The notes below the pieces were generated by a model. The model was not told the origin of the DNA, did no database searches, and saw nothing but the letters and a program-made list of their open reading frames with translations. Of a stretch of 17,459 nt of DNA, positions 8,801-16,557 are shown piece by piece; position 1 is the stretch's first letter, and each line of letters starts with the position of its first letter. Source of the stretch: Eubacteriales Family XIII. Incertae Sedis bacterium (lineage in GTDB: Bacteria; Bacillota; Clostridia; Peptostreptococcales; Anaerovoracaceae); NCBI GenBank assembly GCA_031263875.1, contig JAISEX010000134.1:1-17459 (forward strand), given 5' to 3'. The position numbers and the translations under genes were made by a program.

Positions 8801-11800
8801 CGTTGGGCGTATTCCAGTTGGGATTTCCGTTGCTGTTATCGACTTCAAGCCGGTTCGTCGCCGGATTATAGACGATGTTGAGTGACGGCGCCGTACCGAG
8901 CAGCGTGCCATCAGGCAGCGTCGGCGACGTATCGGGAATATCGACGACAGCGCCGCTCGTATCCTGCATTTTATAGGCCGTGTTCGTCAGCAAATACGCG
9001 TGACCCTCCGTGACCCGCTCGGTAACGCGGTATTCGCCCGCAGCGCTTACCTTTATTGTCGCGGTACCGATAGCGGAATCGGGCAGACCCTGCGCTTCGG
9101 CATACTCCCTCGTTATCGTCGCCGCATAGCCGCCCGCTCCGGGCGCCACGGCCGTGAATTTCTCGGACGTATTTCCCGTTGTCGCCGGGTCGGTCCGCAT
9201 CCAGAGATATATCGGAAGGCTGCCGATGCGAACGGTTCGTTCCGCTATATAATCGGGCTGCCCCGCCGTGCCGATCGCGCTATAGGTCGTTTCCTTAATA
9301 AGCGTAAGGTCGAACAGCGGCGGATCGAGGAAGCCGATCGCGTTGATATTCGCCGGATCGTCAAAGCCCACATACTTCGGGGCTTCGCCGCTTTGAACCG
9401 TGATTTTCACGTAATCGTTCCGAAGGCCGTAGCCTACCGGAGCCACCGTTTCCTTGATAACATAATGTCCCGCCGCAACGGTGAACTGGTAATTATCCGT
9501 CATCGCGTTGTACGTGATGGTCTCTTGCGGCGATCCCGGCGTATCCGGGATCCCGTCCTCATTCGCATCGCGGTACAGCTCGAATTCAGCGTTACGCAGA
9601 TTGACCGTATCGCTGCTGCCTGCAAGTTTCTTTATTTCAAAAGTCCCCTCGGCGCTTATATTGTAAAAGTAGGCGCCGGAATTATTCTGAAGCGGTTTTT
9701 CCTGCGTACTCGCCGCCTTGCTCTGATTCTGCAGATAAACGACCTTGCCGTCTTCCACCTTGACATAGGCCGGAGAAGCATCTCTCACCCAGCCCGTGCC
9801 GACCGCGGAAGTTTCCGTGATCTTATAGATGCCGGGATTGAGTATCGTGCGTTTGCCGCCCGAGGCGTTGTCGCCTTGCGTCCACGTAATGATGCCCATA
9901 TTCGTGCCGCCTTCGACCTGTTCGTAACTGAACGTGGCCGTACTGAGGCCCGTCGTGTCTTCCGACGTCATGCCGGAACCGTCTATGCCGCCTTTCAGTA
10001 TCGTAAGCTGGCCGCGCGCGAGGTGGTTGATATGGATAACGAAATCGTTCCCGTCGTCCGTATACCACACATCGCTTAGCGGATCCGTGCCGACAGCGGT
10101 GGTTCCCACCTTTATCGAAGCCGGAACTATCGCGCTGTTCGCCACGGTAAAGGTCAAGTCCGCGGACGACATCGGGACGCTCTTCACAAAAAAGCTGTTC
10201 GCGGCCGCGCTTATATTATTCAGATGAACGGTGTAATTACCATCCTTGAGGAACGGAAGATCACCCGAACCATCGCTCGAATCTTTCGCGGGTATGACGC
10301 CATCGCCTCCCGCGACCGGCTTCGGCCCCTTCCAGCCCGTTCCGTCAAACGTTACCATATATTCGCCGCTGTATTTGTCATCCGTTACGGTCTGGCCCGC
10401 CCACGCGTTTGCCAGTTTGATCGTCGGACGCAGTTTATCCCGGACTTCGATCCTCGTCTTGATCCCAATATTATTATTGGCCGGATAAACGATGACCGGA
10501 CCGATGACCGCGTCGCCGCCCGCCTCATACGAGGTGAAATCTCCGGACTTATCGCCGGCGGCGGCATTATTCGTAAACGTCGCCCAACTGCCGTAGTCAT
10601 TGTACTGCGGCGGCGGCGTGATTTCCCGCAGGAGATAATACCCCGGTAAAATGCCCGCTTTTTCGATTTCCTCATCCGTTGGCCCCGTTGCCGAGGTGGT
10701 TATCGTCTTGATATAGCTCGCGTTCGCGAGAGCGGCTTCTTTGCCCGCCGTCGTTGCGAAGTTTATATGATCTTTATCGCACATCCACAGCTCAAACGTG
10801 GCATCGGCAAGCTGGCCGCCTTTCACGTCGTGCTTCGTCAGCTTGATATAACCGCCGCCCTTGTAATTTCTCAGTTCGAACGGGGTCGGTTTGCCGCTGG
10901 GATCCGTATCCTGCGAATACGTATGCATGGTTTCCTTGCTGTCTTCGATCGTAATGCCGAATTTCGGAGGATCGGCGGGATCAAAATGATAGTCCGATCC
11001 GCCCTCGAACGGGCTTCCGCCTCCGGGGGCTTCCTGCTCTATCAACACCAGATCCCACGCTTTATACGAGTTCGCGTACTGATATCTGATTTCGTCCGGA
11101 ACCTTGTCCCAGTCGATAAGCTCGGCGTCGCGAGTATTATAGCTCATGCGGTAATCTCCAAGACCGGTTATGAGCGGATGCGGATCTCCGTATTCGTCAT
11201 CGTTTCTGTTAATAGCGTATTGGCGGTACTTCACCAACGTCGCGGGCTCCGCCCAATCGGCGCCCCCGTAATAGAATGCCGATGCCACGTTGAAGTAATC
11301 GGTCAGGAACTCGCCCTCCCGAAGCTGCGCGGTATTGAAATCGTTTGATGTGACCAGCGCCAGCGGCTCGCCGTTCTTCATCGGGAACGCGTGATACGTC
11401 CCTTGCTCGTCCCGCCATGCCGGATAGACCTTAAAGGAGATATTGCCGAGCGAGCTGACGAGCTGATACGTGCTCGTTTCCGTTTTAAATTCGTAGCCGT
11501 TTTTAATGCCGTATAAGCGCGCCAATCTATCCTCGCCGTTTATCCCGCCGCCTTTGGCATAGTTGGAATTTCCGGCCGTTATTTCGATAGTTTCCGTGGT
11601 GTCCGCCGGACTGCTCGGAGGAATGACGACTTCAAACGTCGCGTCCTTATTGGACTCGTCCGGTATCTGCCCATTGGTCAAGTCGATAGCACTCGGCCTA
11701 TCCCTCCACACGTGGAACGCGCCATTTTGCTCAAACTTTTCATTTTCAGGCAAGGATTGGCCGGGAGTTCCGTAAAACATCGGCGCCTGAACTTCCCTCA

Positions 11801-14800
11801 CGACATATCTGCCCGGAGGAAGCCCCTTCGACGTACCGGAAGAAGACGCCGCCATCAGATCGGTGCCGATGTAAATCCTATCGACCAGTTTTCCCCGGTG
11901 ATTGGGCGCCGCGGCATCGTAGAGATAGACGTAAAAGATGCAGTTGATCGTCCTCACGTCCTGCCACGTTGAAACGTCGTCATCGACGGTATTGAGTTTA
12001 TAGCCCGCAGTGGCGTCGGTATCGTTCGCAAACGTAACCGGCAGTTTGTATATCCGGATGTGATGAGCTTCGATTTCGTTCTCGATTATCACCTCATCAC
12101 CCACGGGGCGGGTTTCGCCCGGGCCCGGATTCGGCCTCGCACTCATGCTGAATTCATACGCCGTCCCATTGGCGTTCGGTGAAATGAAAAGGTAGAACTT
12201 CAGGGGCACATACTTCTGGCCAGCGTCGGGATCAGCTCCCGGAACCGCAGGAACCACCGTTTCTTCCATATAGTATGGCGCGTCCGCAGGATCCAAATAC
12301 TTGATGTCGAAATATCCGCCTGTTCCCGAAGATATGCTGGCAGTACCCGCAGCCGGAGCGCTGCCGTCGCCGTTATTCAGCACGGCATTTTTGTTTGCGT
12401 CCACGGTGTAATATTTACCGCTTGCGCCTTTGAGCGTGAAACCCGCTCCCGGAAGCGGCGCCGTCGTGCGGTTCAAATCAACATCCCACTCGTCGAGTTC
12501 GCCTAATTTTTGGAATTTAATTGACGGCTTTTCAAGATTTGTCACATTGATCGCCGACACGATCGCGTTGACGCCGCCGGATTCGACCGGCGTAATATCG
12601 GCGGACGCGGTCGTTCCCCCGCTCACCTGATTATCCCAGTTCGACCCGTCAAAGACCGGCCAACCGTTCTGATTGATCGTGACCTTGAGTTTGGCGTTTG
12701 AGCCGACAAATTTCGGATCGGGGCTCTTTTCCGTCAGATAATAGGTTCCCGGCGTCAATCCCTTCAGGGACAGATTGCCCGAACCGTCGGTAGTGCCGCC
12801 GATGTCCGCGCCGCTCGCGTCCTTCGCGGGCGTCGTGCACGCCAAATCCGTATAGACGCCAAACACCGCTCCCGGAATCGCCGCGGAGGTTTTCGCGTTC
12901 GTCTTGTGGAGAGTAAGGTTGTTTTTCGGCACGTTGAGAACCGTAGCCGGCAGGTCTATGGCCGTGGCCGGCGTCGGAGCATTCCGATACTGAGCCGTCG
13001 TGATGGTAGTACGCGGTATCGCATACGCGGCTGTTTCGACCGTCGCCTTCGGTATCGAGGATTGGAACACTCCGCCGGAGCGTATCGCGGCGTCCGCCCA
13101 ATACGGCGGCTCGATGAAATTCGTCGCGTTCGGAAGCGTCGTTTCGATAAAAGCGTAAGTTCCCGCGGGCAGCGCCACATTCGTTTTGAATATCCCACCG
13201 GCTCCTACCGAGGCGGTCACCGCAGGGGAAGCCGTCTGCTTATAATCCGCGCCGTCCAGCTTATAGACCGTAAACTTCGCGACCGATGTAACGGCGGTAT
13301 CGGTACCCGTCGGGTTATCCCGCCGCACTTTCTCGCCCTGCACATAAGGCAAATATTTCCATACGAAAACACCAAGTTGGGCACTGTTACCCCACGTGAT
13401 ATTACCGCCGGAAACAGTTACGTTAACATTTGAGTTTGTGCCCTGACCGACCTTGATTTTGACTTCACCGGCCGTATGGTAATCGCTCTCTATCGCGGAA
13501 AGTATCGCTTCTTTCGGTATCGCCGCCTCTTTGACCACGTAATCGCCTGCCGGGACAAATTCGTCATAGACGCCATTCGCGGGAATGGTGATATTCTTCG
13601 TCCCTGTGCCGTTATTATACGAAGGCGGCCCCGTGACCGTAAATGTGCTGCCGACGGGGGTTCCGTCAGCGTTGAAATTCCTTATGCTGAGCCTGCCGAA
13701 TTTCGACTTGTTGACAAGCCGTCCGGCGGTCATTCCCGCGGCCCCTTGTATCTGCGTCTGCTCGACCAGATCGGTGCTGATGGAAGTTGGAGAAGCGGCG
13801 TACGTCCCCGCGACGATCGTCAGCGATATCGCGCTCGACTGGCCGGCAGCCGGGTAGAGCCCGTATTTATCGACGGCTTTGTTCTGGGCTATATCGCTCG
13901 AAGAATCCAGCGACGGAATAGTCAAGCCGACTTCCTTCAGCCAATACGTGCCCGCCTCAAATGCCTGCTGGATAAAACCGCTCGTGTTTGAAATCTCGGT
14001 GTTGTTTACCGTGAAATCATAGGTACTCGCCGTCGAATAGGGTATCGTCAAAGCCGCGTCTTTATACAGCTTGTAATACACCGTAAACGCGCCCGTATTC
14101 GCCTGCGTCCCGTCCGGGTCGTAGAATACTTTCGCCGTGCGGAAACCGCCGTAATTATTATTGAAGAAAGCGGTATACGTACTCACGCTGCCGTTTGACG
14201 CCTGAACCGTCCTGTCGGTATTACCGGGCGTCGCGGGCTGGCCCGCGTTCACGCCGAACAGCACCAACCGGTCGGTCGCCGCCTTAGCTGTTTGCTTAAT
14301 ATAATACGTCGTCCCTACGGGCAAATTTTCAAAAAGCACATAGCTTCCGCCGGGATCCGCGCCGGCGACTGTCTGCGTCGCGAGAGGTGTCGTGTCGCTC
14401 TGCTGCGCGTAAATGCCGAGCTCCGCGTCTTGATAGCTCTCATACGTCGGCGGATCCTGATAGAGCTGCTGCCGTTTCACATATATCTTGACATAGCCGA
14501 CCTTTTCCGAGGCATTGACCGCGTTGTAACGCTTCGACGGCGACGTATAATCAACGCCGTCTATCGTCATCTTGAATATGCCGTTGTCGTCGGTTACCAC
14601 GACAAGCGCCCCGTCATTGTCCAGAGCGGCGGGCTTGTCGATACCCGCAATGCCCACGGTTTCCTTGAGGCGGTACGTTCCCGCTTCGATGTCGGTGAAT
14701 TTCGCGAGCGAAAGCGTCGCGATCCCGTTCCCGAGAACAAGCTGCTGCGTCACAGGGGCGCCTTGCGGCGTCGAATCCGTTTCCGACGCGACCTTTTGCA

Positions 14801-16322
14801 GGCTAAACGTGACCGCGGATAACGAACCCTCTGCAAGCGAGGGATTATTTTCGTAGGTCTTGGCAAGGCCCGCGTGATACTCGCGTTCCAGATTGCTGAG
14901 TTTCAGTTTCTTTTGGATCGTGATCACCGGCAGCGTCGGTTCGCCCTGATACCAGCCAAACTTCACGTCCTTCGCCGAAGCGGGGCTCGTCCTGTTCGCG
15001 ATCCCGGGGAAATATGTGTCGCTCGGGTCGTCAGTGACCGTCGCGGAATTGTTGACGGTCTGCACTCCCGAAATGATCTGCGGCATGTTTCTCAGATTTG
15101 TGTAATTATCTTTGTTGAAGATTACCGTCACGTAATAATTCTTTGACGTGATATATTTATCCGGCCCCGGCGGAAGAATATCAAAGCTGATCGTCTGCGC
15201 CGTGCCCGTATTTGCCGAAACGGTATGCTGCACGACGGGCCCCGTTACGGAACCTTCCCGTACGACGATGCTCGTCGGCGTTCCCGACGCGAGATATCCG
15301 GATAACGTATCCGTTACCGTGATTTTATCCATAAACATACGGCCGTAATCGGCGACGCTCTTATTCGTCTGGACGCTCAGTTGATACGTGATAGCCCAGT
15401 CGTCAGCCGCGGAACTGCTGTCCGGAATATCAGCGTAAGGACGTTCCTTTAGCGCCGTGAATTCCTGATCAGCCGCAGAACTCGGTGAAATGATGGTTTT
15501 GTCGACACTCCACGCCTCGTTCGCCTGCGCGGTAAGCGTGACAGTCGCCGAGTCGTTGTTCGCGCCGTCCGTTAAAATCGTCCCCGGCTTGCCCGCCGTA
15601 ACGCCCGACGCTTCAAAGACATATGCCTTCACATCAAACGTGGTGCCGTCCGGCGTTATGCCGTTATCGAAATGGTAGTCGATATCGTAATCCGTAGCGA
15701 AAGAGCCGCCCGGCGCCGTCTTCCAAATCAGCAGCGCCTTATCCACCGTTACCTGAGCCCCATCGTAGCTAAAGGTGTAATTATCTTTCGCCTCGATGTA
15801 CGCGTTACCGGTATCGCTGATATTCGTGTGTTTTCCGGGCCCATAATCTTTGTAGACCGGCACGATAATCAAAGCGCCGCCCGGCGTATTATTCGCGGAC
15901 AGAGAAATATTGACTCTGGCGGTGGAGCCTGCCGGAGCCTCTCGGTTTTGAATAGGAGATGCCGTGAGCGTGAACTTCGTGCCGCTCGCTTTGAGTTTTC
16001 CCGTGTCTTTGACCGCGCGGGTCTGTTTACCCGGATCCTTACGCGGCGAAAGTTCCGCTTCCGCCAGCCGTTTTTCGTCCGTTTCGCCCGCCGTTTTCTC
16101 CACAGCGGAATCCCCGGGCGCCGCGCTGTTATCGGACGCCGTGGAAGGCGTTTGATCCGGTAGAGCTGCTGCGTCGGATCCGGTTACCGGTATGGCCGCG
16201 TTGCTCGGCGCCATGTTTGAAGCCACCGTTGCCGATGGTATCATGAGAGATACAATTAATAAAAGAGACAGCGCAAAAACAGCGCGTTGCTTAGTCTTAC
16301 CCCTTGGCGTCCTGTTATTCAT
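2505..16322 (-). CDS. Giant multidomain surface protein (CnaB/SpaA, SdrD-B, InlB repeats) with three-helix C-terminal anchor
   Basis: One intact frame of 4605 residues. Residues 1-35 are a signal peptide (basic start, then AVFALSLLLIVSLMIPSATV). A low-complexity Ala/Ser/Thr/Pro stretch follows to about 115, then an adhesin-like beta region to about 460. About fifteen CnaB/SpaA-like modules run from 463 to 2700, two DUF11-like segments lie around 2876-3310, seven SdrD-B-like modules at 3312-4316, one InlB B-repeat near 4317-4391, a proline-rich stalk near 4392-4478, and three membrane helices near 4482-4506, 4532-4553 and 4566-4586. I counted only about eight cysteines, typical of an exported Gram-positive surface protein. 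No LPXTG motif is present. Such modules form rigid, protease-resistant stalks, often tied by Lys-Asn isopeptide bonds, that display adhesive tips. The ATG follows AAGGAATGGGGT, and a strong promoter lies about 110 bases upstream. The likely role is adhesion or cell-surface architecture; the ligand is unknown. Confidence 0.9.
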   Translation of the reverse strand: MNNRTPRGKTKQRAVFALSLLLIVSLMIPSATVASNMAPSNAAIPVTGSDAAALPDQTPSTASDNSAAPGDSAVEKTAGETDEKRLAEAELSPRKDPGKQTRAVKDTGKLKASGTKFTLTASPIQNREAPAGSTARVNISLSANNTPGGALIIVPVYKDYGPGKHTNISDTGNAYIEAKDNYTFSYDGAQVTVDKALLIWKTAPGGSFATDYDIDYHFDNGITPDGTTFDVKAYVFEASGVTAGKPGTILTDGANNDSATVTLTAQANEAWSVDKTIISPSSAADQEFTALKERPYADIPDSSSAADDWAITYQLSVQTNKSVADYGRMFMDKITVTDTLSGYLASGTPTSIVVREGSVTGPVVQHTVSANTGTAQTISFDILPPGPDKYITSKNYYVTVIFNKDNYTNLRNMPQIISGVQTVNNSATVTDDPSDTYFPGIANRTSPASAKDVKFGWYQGEPTLPVITIQKKLKLSNLEREYHAGLAKTYENNPSLAEGSLSAVTFSLQKVASETDSTPQGAPVTQQLVLGNGIATLSLAKFTDIEAGTYRLKETVGIAGIDKPAALDNDGALVVVTDDNGIFKMTIDGVDYTSPSKRYNAVNASEKVGYVKIYVKRQQLYQDPPTYESYQDAELGIYAQQSDTTPLATQTVAGADPGGSYVLFENLPVGTTYYIKQTAKAATDRLVLFGVNAGQPATPGNTDRTVQASNGSVSTYTAFFNNNYGGFRTAKVFYDPDGTQANTGAFTVYYKLYKDAALTIPYSTASTYDFTVNNTEISNTSGFIQQAFEAGTYWLKEVGLTIPSLDSSSDIAQNKAVDKYGLYPAAGQSSAISLTIVAGTYAASPTSISTDLVEQTQIQGAAGMTAGRLVNKSKFGRLSIRNFNADGTPVGSTFTVTGPPSYNNGTGTKNITIPANGVYDEFVPAGDYVVKEAAIPKEAILSAIESDYHTAGEVKIKVGQGTNSNVNVTVSGGNITWGNSAQLGVFVWKYLPYVQGEKVRRDNPTGTDTAVTSVAKFTVYKLDGADYKQTASPAVTASVGAGGIFKTNVALPAGTYAFIETTLPNATNFIEPPYWADAAIRSGGVFQSSIPKATVETAAYAIPRTTITTAQYRNAPTPATAIDLPATVLNVPKNNLTLHKTNAKTSAAIPGAVFGVYTDLACTTPAKDASGADIGGTTDGSGNLSLKGLTPGTYYLTEKSPDPKFVGSNAKLKVTINQNGWPVFDGSNWDNQVSGGTTASADITPVESGGVNAIVSAINVTNLEKPSIKFQKLGELDEWDVDLNRTTAPLPGAGFTLKGASGKYYTVDANKNAVLNNGDGSAPAAGTASISSGTGGYFDIKYLDPADAPYYMEETVVPAVPGADPDAGQKYVPLKFYLFISPNANGTAYEFSMSARPNPGPGETRPVGDEVIIENEIEAHHIRIYKLPVTFANDTDATAGYKLNTVDDDVSTWQDVRTINCIFYVYLYDAAAPNHRGKLVDRIYIGTDLMAASSSGTSKGLPPGRYVVREVQAPMFYGTPGQSLPENEKFEQNGAFHVWRDRPSAIDLTNGQIPDESNKDATFEVVIPPSSPADTTETIEITAGNSNYAKGGGINGEDRLARLYGIKNGYEFKTETSTYQLVSSLGNISFKVYPAWRDEQGTYHAFPMKNGEPLALVTSNDFNTAQLREGEFLTDYFNVASAFYYGGADWAEPATLVKYRQYAINRNDDEYGDPHPLITGLGDYRMSYNTRDAELIDWDKVPDEIRYQYANSYKAWDLVLIEQEAPGGGSPFEGGSDYHFDPADPPKFGITIEDSKETMHTYSQDTDPSGKPTPFELRNYKGGGYIKLTKHDVKGGQLADATFELWMCDKDHINFATTAGKEAALANASYIKTITTSATGPTDEEIEKAGILPGYYLLREITPPPQYNDYGSWATFTNNAAAGDKSGDFTSYEAGGDAVIGPVIVYPANNNIGIKTRIEVRDKLRPTIKLANAWAGQTVTDDKYSGEYMVTFDGTGWKGPKPVAGGDGVIPAKDSSDGSGDLPFLKDGNYTVHLNNISAAANSFFVKSVPMSSADLTFTVANSAIVPASIKVGTTAVGTDPLSDVWYTDDGNDFVIHINHLARGQLTILKGGIDGSGMTSEDTTGLSTATFSYEQVEGGTNMGIITWTQGDNASGGKRTILNPGIYKITETSAVGTGWVRDASPAYVKVEDGKVVYLQNQSKAASTQEKPLQNNSGAYFYNISAEGTFEIKKLAGSSDTVNLRNAEFELYRDANEDGIPDTPGSPQETITYNAMTDNYQFTVAAGHYVIKETVAPVGYGLRNDYVKITVQSGEAPKYVGFDDPANINAIGFLDPPLFDLTLIKETTYSAIGTAGQPDYIAERTVRIGSLPIYLWMRTDPATTGNTSEKFTAVAPGAGGYAATITREYAEAQGLPDSAIGTATIKVSAAGEYRVTERVTEGHAYLLTNTAYKMQDTSGAVVDIPDTSPTLPDGTLLGTAPSLNIVYNPATNRLEVDNSNGNPNWNTPNANALTINNTFIGYVFTAQKVDYLTGKMVESVPGTKFALYDTEEHAKAGATGPGSGLLEEAVDTDGNGYVCFAPGWLTAEDIKTKLDANGHYTRWVREVAPPTGYLIDDWYDAQVKEVFVNPSDSSLDQTLAKFSDGKVTPRTFGLTKTVKGGKPGETAVTTPLSESGFSTTYVLEQAALNNSLPIYNYTIEDGTAGLSGFTYKGRNAAGVEVDVPAPLPTHKITSVRIGPSISYHDAELSQADTDPVTGVPSGAQRQPVWARINGGVWTQLSATANTTFTMPADTTYLNVEYSDTDPGTAGKAYVGTMFDPGDIEIDVTFDTFSTTKAQPEVDKIINTATVSGDDGDGAKYANDVTAKSTIEMKVNERPIMTINKECTDDKILDPNLNINDRRFFGGDTVQYTVTLKNESTEDLAIEHPMILDYMEPDALTMALDSATGQPIYEVKTGSTAAGHYLDGTAYNGTVHFKVLEGNVVLWEFPDMKLAKGETVSVTFKLQISLMFSTATPRNEAYGTSGKLPLVPSLSHLAGASFTASNMADPDAVYADNPDTRAKESWSRLESITEFDPSVYGLFVRDDDALLTINSSGEVSIEKAVKVNNGAFTALNAPIDIDLNDTVTFRLGINNSFEIGGGKNLTNIRIADILPYPSDTRNSTWNSLVRDHWKFVPGSLTVVSRRQGPLPAAQWNAYSANTDPQTPPDWMGGATGSAPTEDMTSFVINMGNDQMKDAVPTGFQLEPEDRLYIEFTMEFDAAAKTTERDGILSANNLSIAANDFRISYQPVSGGIISSDTPTNLTSNHSTVRIVSKPVSITGVAWEDTNYNGVLDNNEAPLANVPVELWRIDPRGSAGNEKNVPVLVSDVIGITNPQTTDENGEYAFHGLESSYNTGLLYQVRFGLPTTTGTEYTRTAMDAVTQDAADGLDAASARDSDAHPQDASDGSYTYEPGHTKWYPVKENRDKIDAGYYRLSKISGRAFFDKNGDGIQDPVDDVNGVSNMIVSLYASQADAEAGGTPLARITTGPDGLYEFVGVKAKSDNDGYRLRFDKTNVTDAAHTFEWVPEHQGSDPEKDSDAIPYSPTPPALRSDPIAIASSGTVAYNDTTGHIDAGLKQVSKAIEGYVWEDKNYDGLQNGPAAPDPLNENPLAGITVKLYQSADNGATYDASPIATTTTGADGRYRFTGTDAAPAAGIDFGPDKAYKVVIDKKDSAYSYTLKNQGGGTGDSQADQTGADAGAIYPITAPVTNADCGQYMLGNISGEVWFDAAGEGNKADKTPAAPAGATVKLYKEEPAGTWTQVGAVVTTTAAKADYSFTELKAGTYKVVFDKSGVTSASETYFWTKPDIAAYAPANDSNASHKGDAADGLGTDAALDLAYKAAHTAGIVLGYGESGSDYDAGIRYDFNEIKGVVWEDVNYDGERAFDGTKTTEPLLSGVTVELYKDNTKMTETWATTTTDANGEYHFRGTDGKGIDFSGGAEYMVVFTNPDTSNFSWTKGKAAGVSDEFNSDAGSFAGTTAAFDKTAASHEMTAANVNTPLTENVDAGLWKVSKIRGKMWRDINDDGLMQDALTEPGVAGSTVTLTGTDVNGAVTMSVTTKADGTYEFTGLKKGAYSLSVDKPVVAGEDARWAITKAGAGANPLIDSDAEYADRLDKSASVKGLGPGYGETLTTLSDIGVVPYVHISGIAWLDKDRDGIYSDGEDKFPDIKVELFRSGSDTPVATQITDAQGEYTFDGLLLVQGQTNYKVVFYNPDAETYSYTAEPKTAAAIMHTATDLKGSALGPAGQNYHDEAHTAYVDVLTHNEHHLNSGYYVIPSYKVTYVPNGGTASWGSGTHTITVKEGRLVPSQNVSRTDYTFNGWFLGPNNTYKWAFGKDLMPARDITLTAMWTKVPTPPTPPNPLKPHPPKPSVGPAKHPAGSTASGKYGIGTPLLIPSSYWPNPPELPASPEQQPLSELPPTDSLPDGTGAQTPGAADSVDCWSLLSLLMSLIAVIITLLLLIFMIVRRRRDNDDDDDENRYDDDDERRRRQRMTIFTILAAIFGILTPIVWLLLDNLDLPMDWINRYTLYVAIIFVIHLIFCIIHKMRRGRNEDDNEEQNSGTILE
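3150..3374 (-). other. InlB B-repeat (Listeria-Bacteroides repeat) domain in the giant protein
   Basis: Residues about 4317-4391 start with YKVTYVPNGG, have YTFNGWFLGPNN in the middle and end with DITLTAMWTK. This is the compact beta-grasp-like InlB B / Flg_new repeat that is common near the cell-proximal end of Gram-positive surface proteins. There is one copy only. A proline-rich stalk (TPPTPPNPLKPHPPKP and on) follows and probably spans the wall before the membrane anchor. Confidence 0.85.
3375..6389 (-). repeat. Seven tandem SdrD-B-like modules in the giant protein
   Basis: Modules begin near residues 3315, 3477, 3620, 3760, 3908, 4052 and 4184, a period of about 132-162 residues. Each opens with I-x-G-x-x-[WF]-x-D followed by a calcium-binding-type loop, for example DTNYNGVLDNNE, DKNGDGIQD, DKNYDGLQNG, DVNYDGE, DINDDG and DKDRDGIYSDGED; the fourth (DAAGEGNKAD) is degenerate. 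Each has a core G-x-Y-x-F near the middle, and most have a DSDA-like motif near the end and a linker resembling DAG before the next module. The copies are well diverged, so they are old protein repeats and not recent DNA duplications. In the SdrD family such B domains bind calcium and stiffen the stalk. Confidence 0.85.
8340..14936 (-). repeat. Array of about fifteen CnaB/SpaA-like modules in the giant protein
   Basis: Modules start near residues 465, 608, 725, 874, 983, 1134, 1265, 1420, 1822, 1964, 2102, 2225, 2336, 2518 and 2646, with an atypical block at about 1605-1820. Typical ends read G-x-Y-x-[LIV]-x-E, such as GTYRLKET, GTYYLTEK, GRYVVREVQAP and GYYLLREITPP. Eleven units keep both the first-strand Lys and the Glu expected for an intramolecular isopeptide bond. 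Exceptions are unit 2 (KQT in place of KET), unit 4 (SIRN in place of a Lys strand), unit 10 and unit 15. Unit 12 also carries an Asp-rich loop, DANEDGIPD. Confidence 0.8.
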
Positions 16323-16355
16323 GATCTTACCCCATTCCTTGTTAGTACCGTTTTA

Positions 16356-16377
16356 TAACTGATATACCATTCAGTTA
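16356..16377 (-). promoter_or_regulatory. Second inverted repeat in the giant gene's leader
   Basis: TAACTGA and TCAGTTA form perfect 7-bp arms around an 8-base centre, 34 bases upstream of the giant gene's start codon. It could form an RNA hairpin next to the ribosome site, or be a palindromic operator for a DNA-binding protein acting downstream of the promoter. The sequence cannot decide between these. Confidence 0.5.
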
Positions 16378-16385
16378 CAACGTTT

Positions 16386-16414
16386 TTCTCCACCGAAATC
16401 CCTGTCGGTGAGAA
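16386..16414 (-). promoter_or_regulatory. Leader hairpin upstream of the giant gene
   Basis: Arms 16386-16396 and 16405-16414 pair over ten positions (TTCT plus CACCGA against TCGGTG plus AGAA) with one bulged C at 16390 and an 8-nt loop. It lies inside the predicted 5' untranslated region. On the minus strand it is followed by A residues, so it is not an intrinsic terminator for this transcript; T residues follow it only on the plus strand, where no gene points that way. Confidence 0.5.
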
Positions 16415-16439
16415 GATTTTTCTATCAGCTTATAATATC

Positions 16440-16467
16440 ATTATAGAACATGAGAACGGAGTGTCAA
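16440..16467 (-). promoter_or_regulatory. Sigma-A type promoter of the giant gene
   Basis: The minus strand has TTGACA (16462-16467) and TATAAT (16440-16445), both perfect consensus hexamers, with a 16-base spacer. Transcription would start near 16433, giving a leader of about 110 nt. The 50 bases upstream of the -35 are rich in A and T, resembling an UP element. The intergenic gap of 235 bases between rlmH and the giant gene is otherwise without genes. Confidence 0.8.
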
Positions 16468-16557
16468 GCGATATCGGTTATTTATTTATAATTTTTATTC
16501 ATTAAAATCATTGAACATATTGCATTGTTTGTTTGATATATGGTTTTATTTGAAAAT

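Noticed and set aside
2571..16163. Many long open frames on the plus strand opposite the giant gene, for example 9000-10079, 5496-6443 and 4677-5471.
   Set aside because: Their products are rich in Arg and have no recognisable domains or ribosome sites. They are the antisense shadow of a GC-rich coding strand, while the minus-strand frame has clear domains throughout.
14937..16322. Possible thioester adhesin domain at the N-terminus of the giant protein.
   Set aside because: No cysteine is present in the N-terminal region, so the Cys-Gln thioester cannot form.
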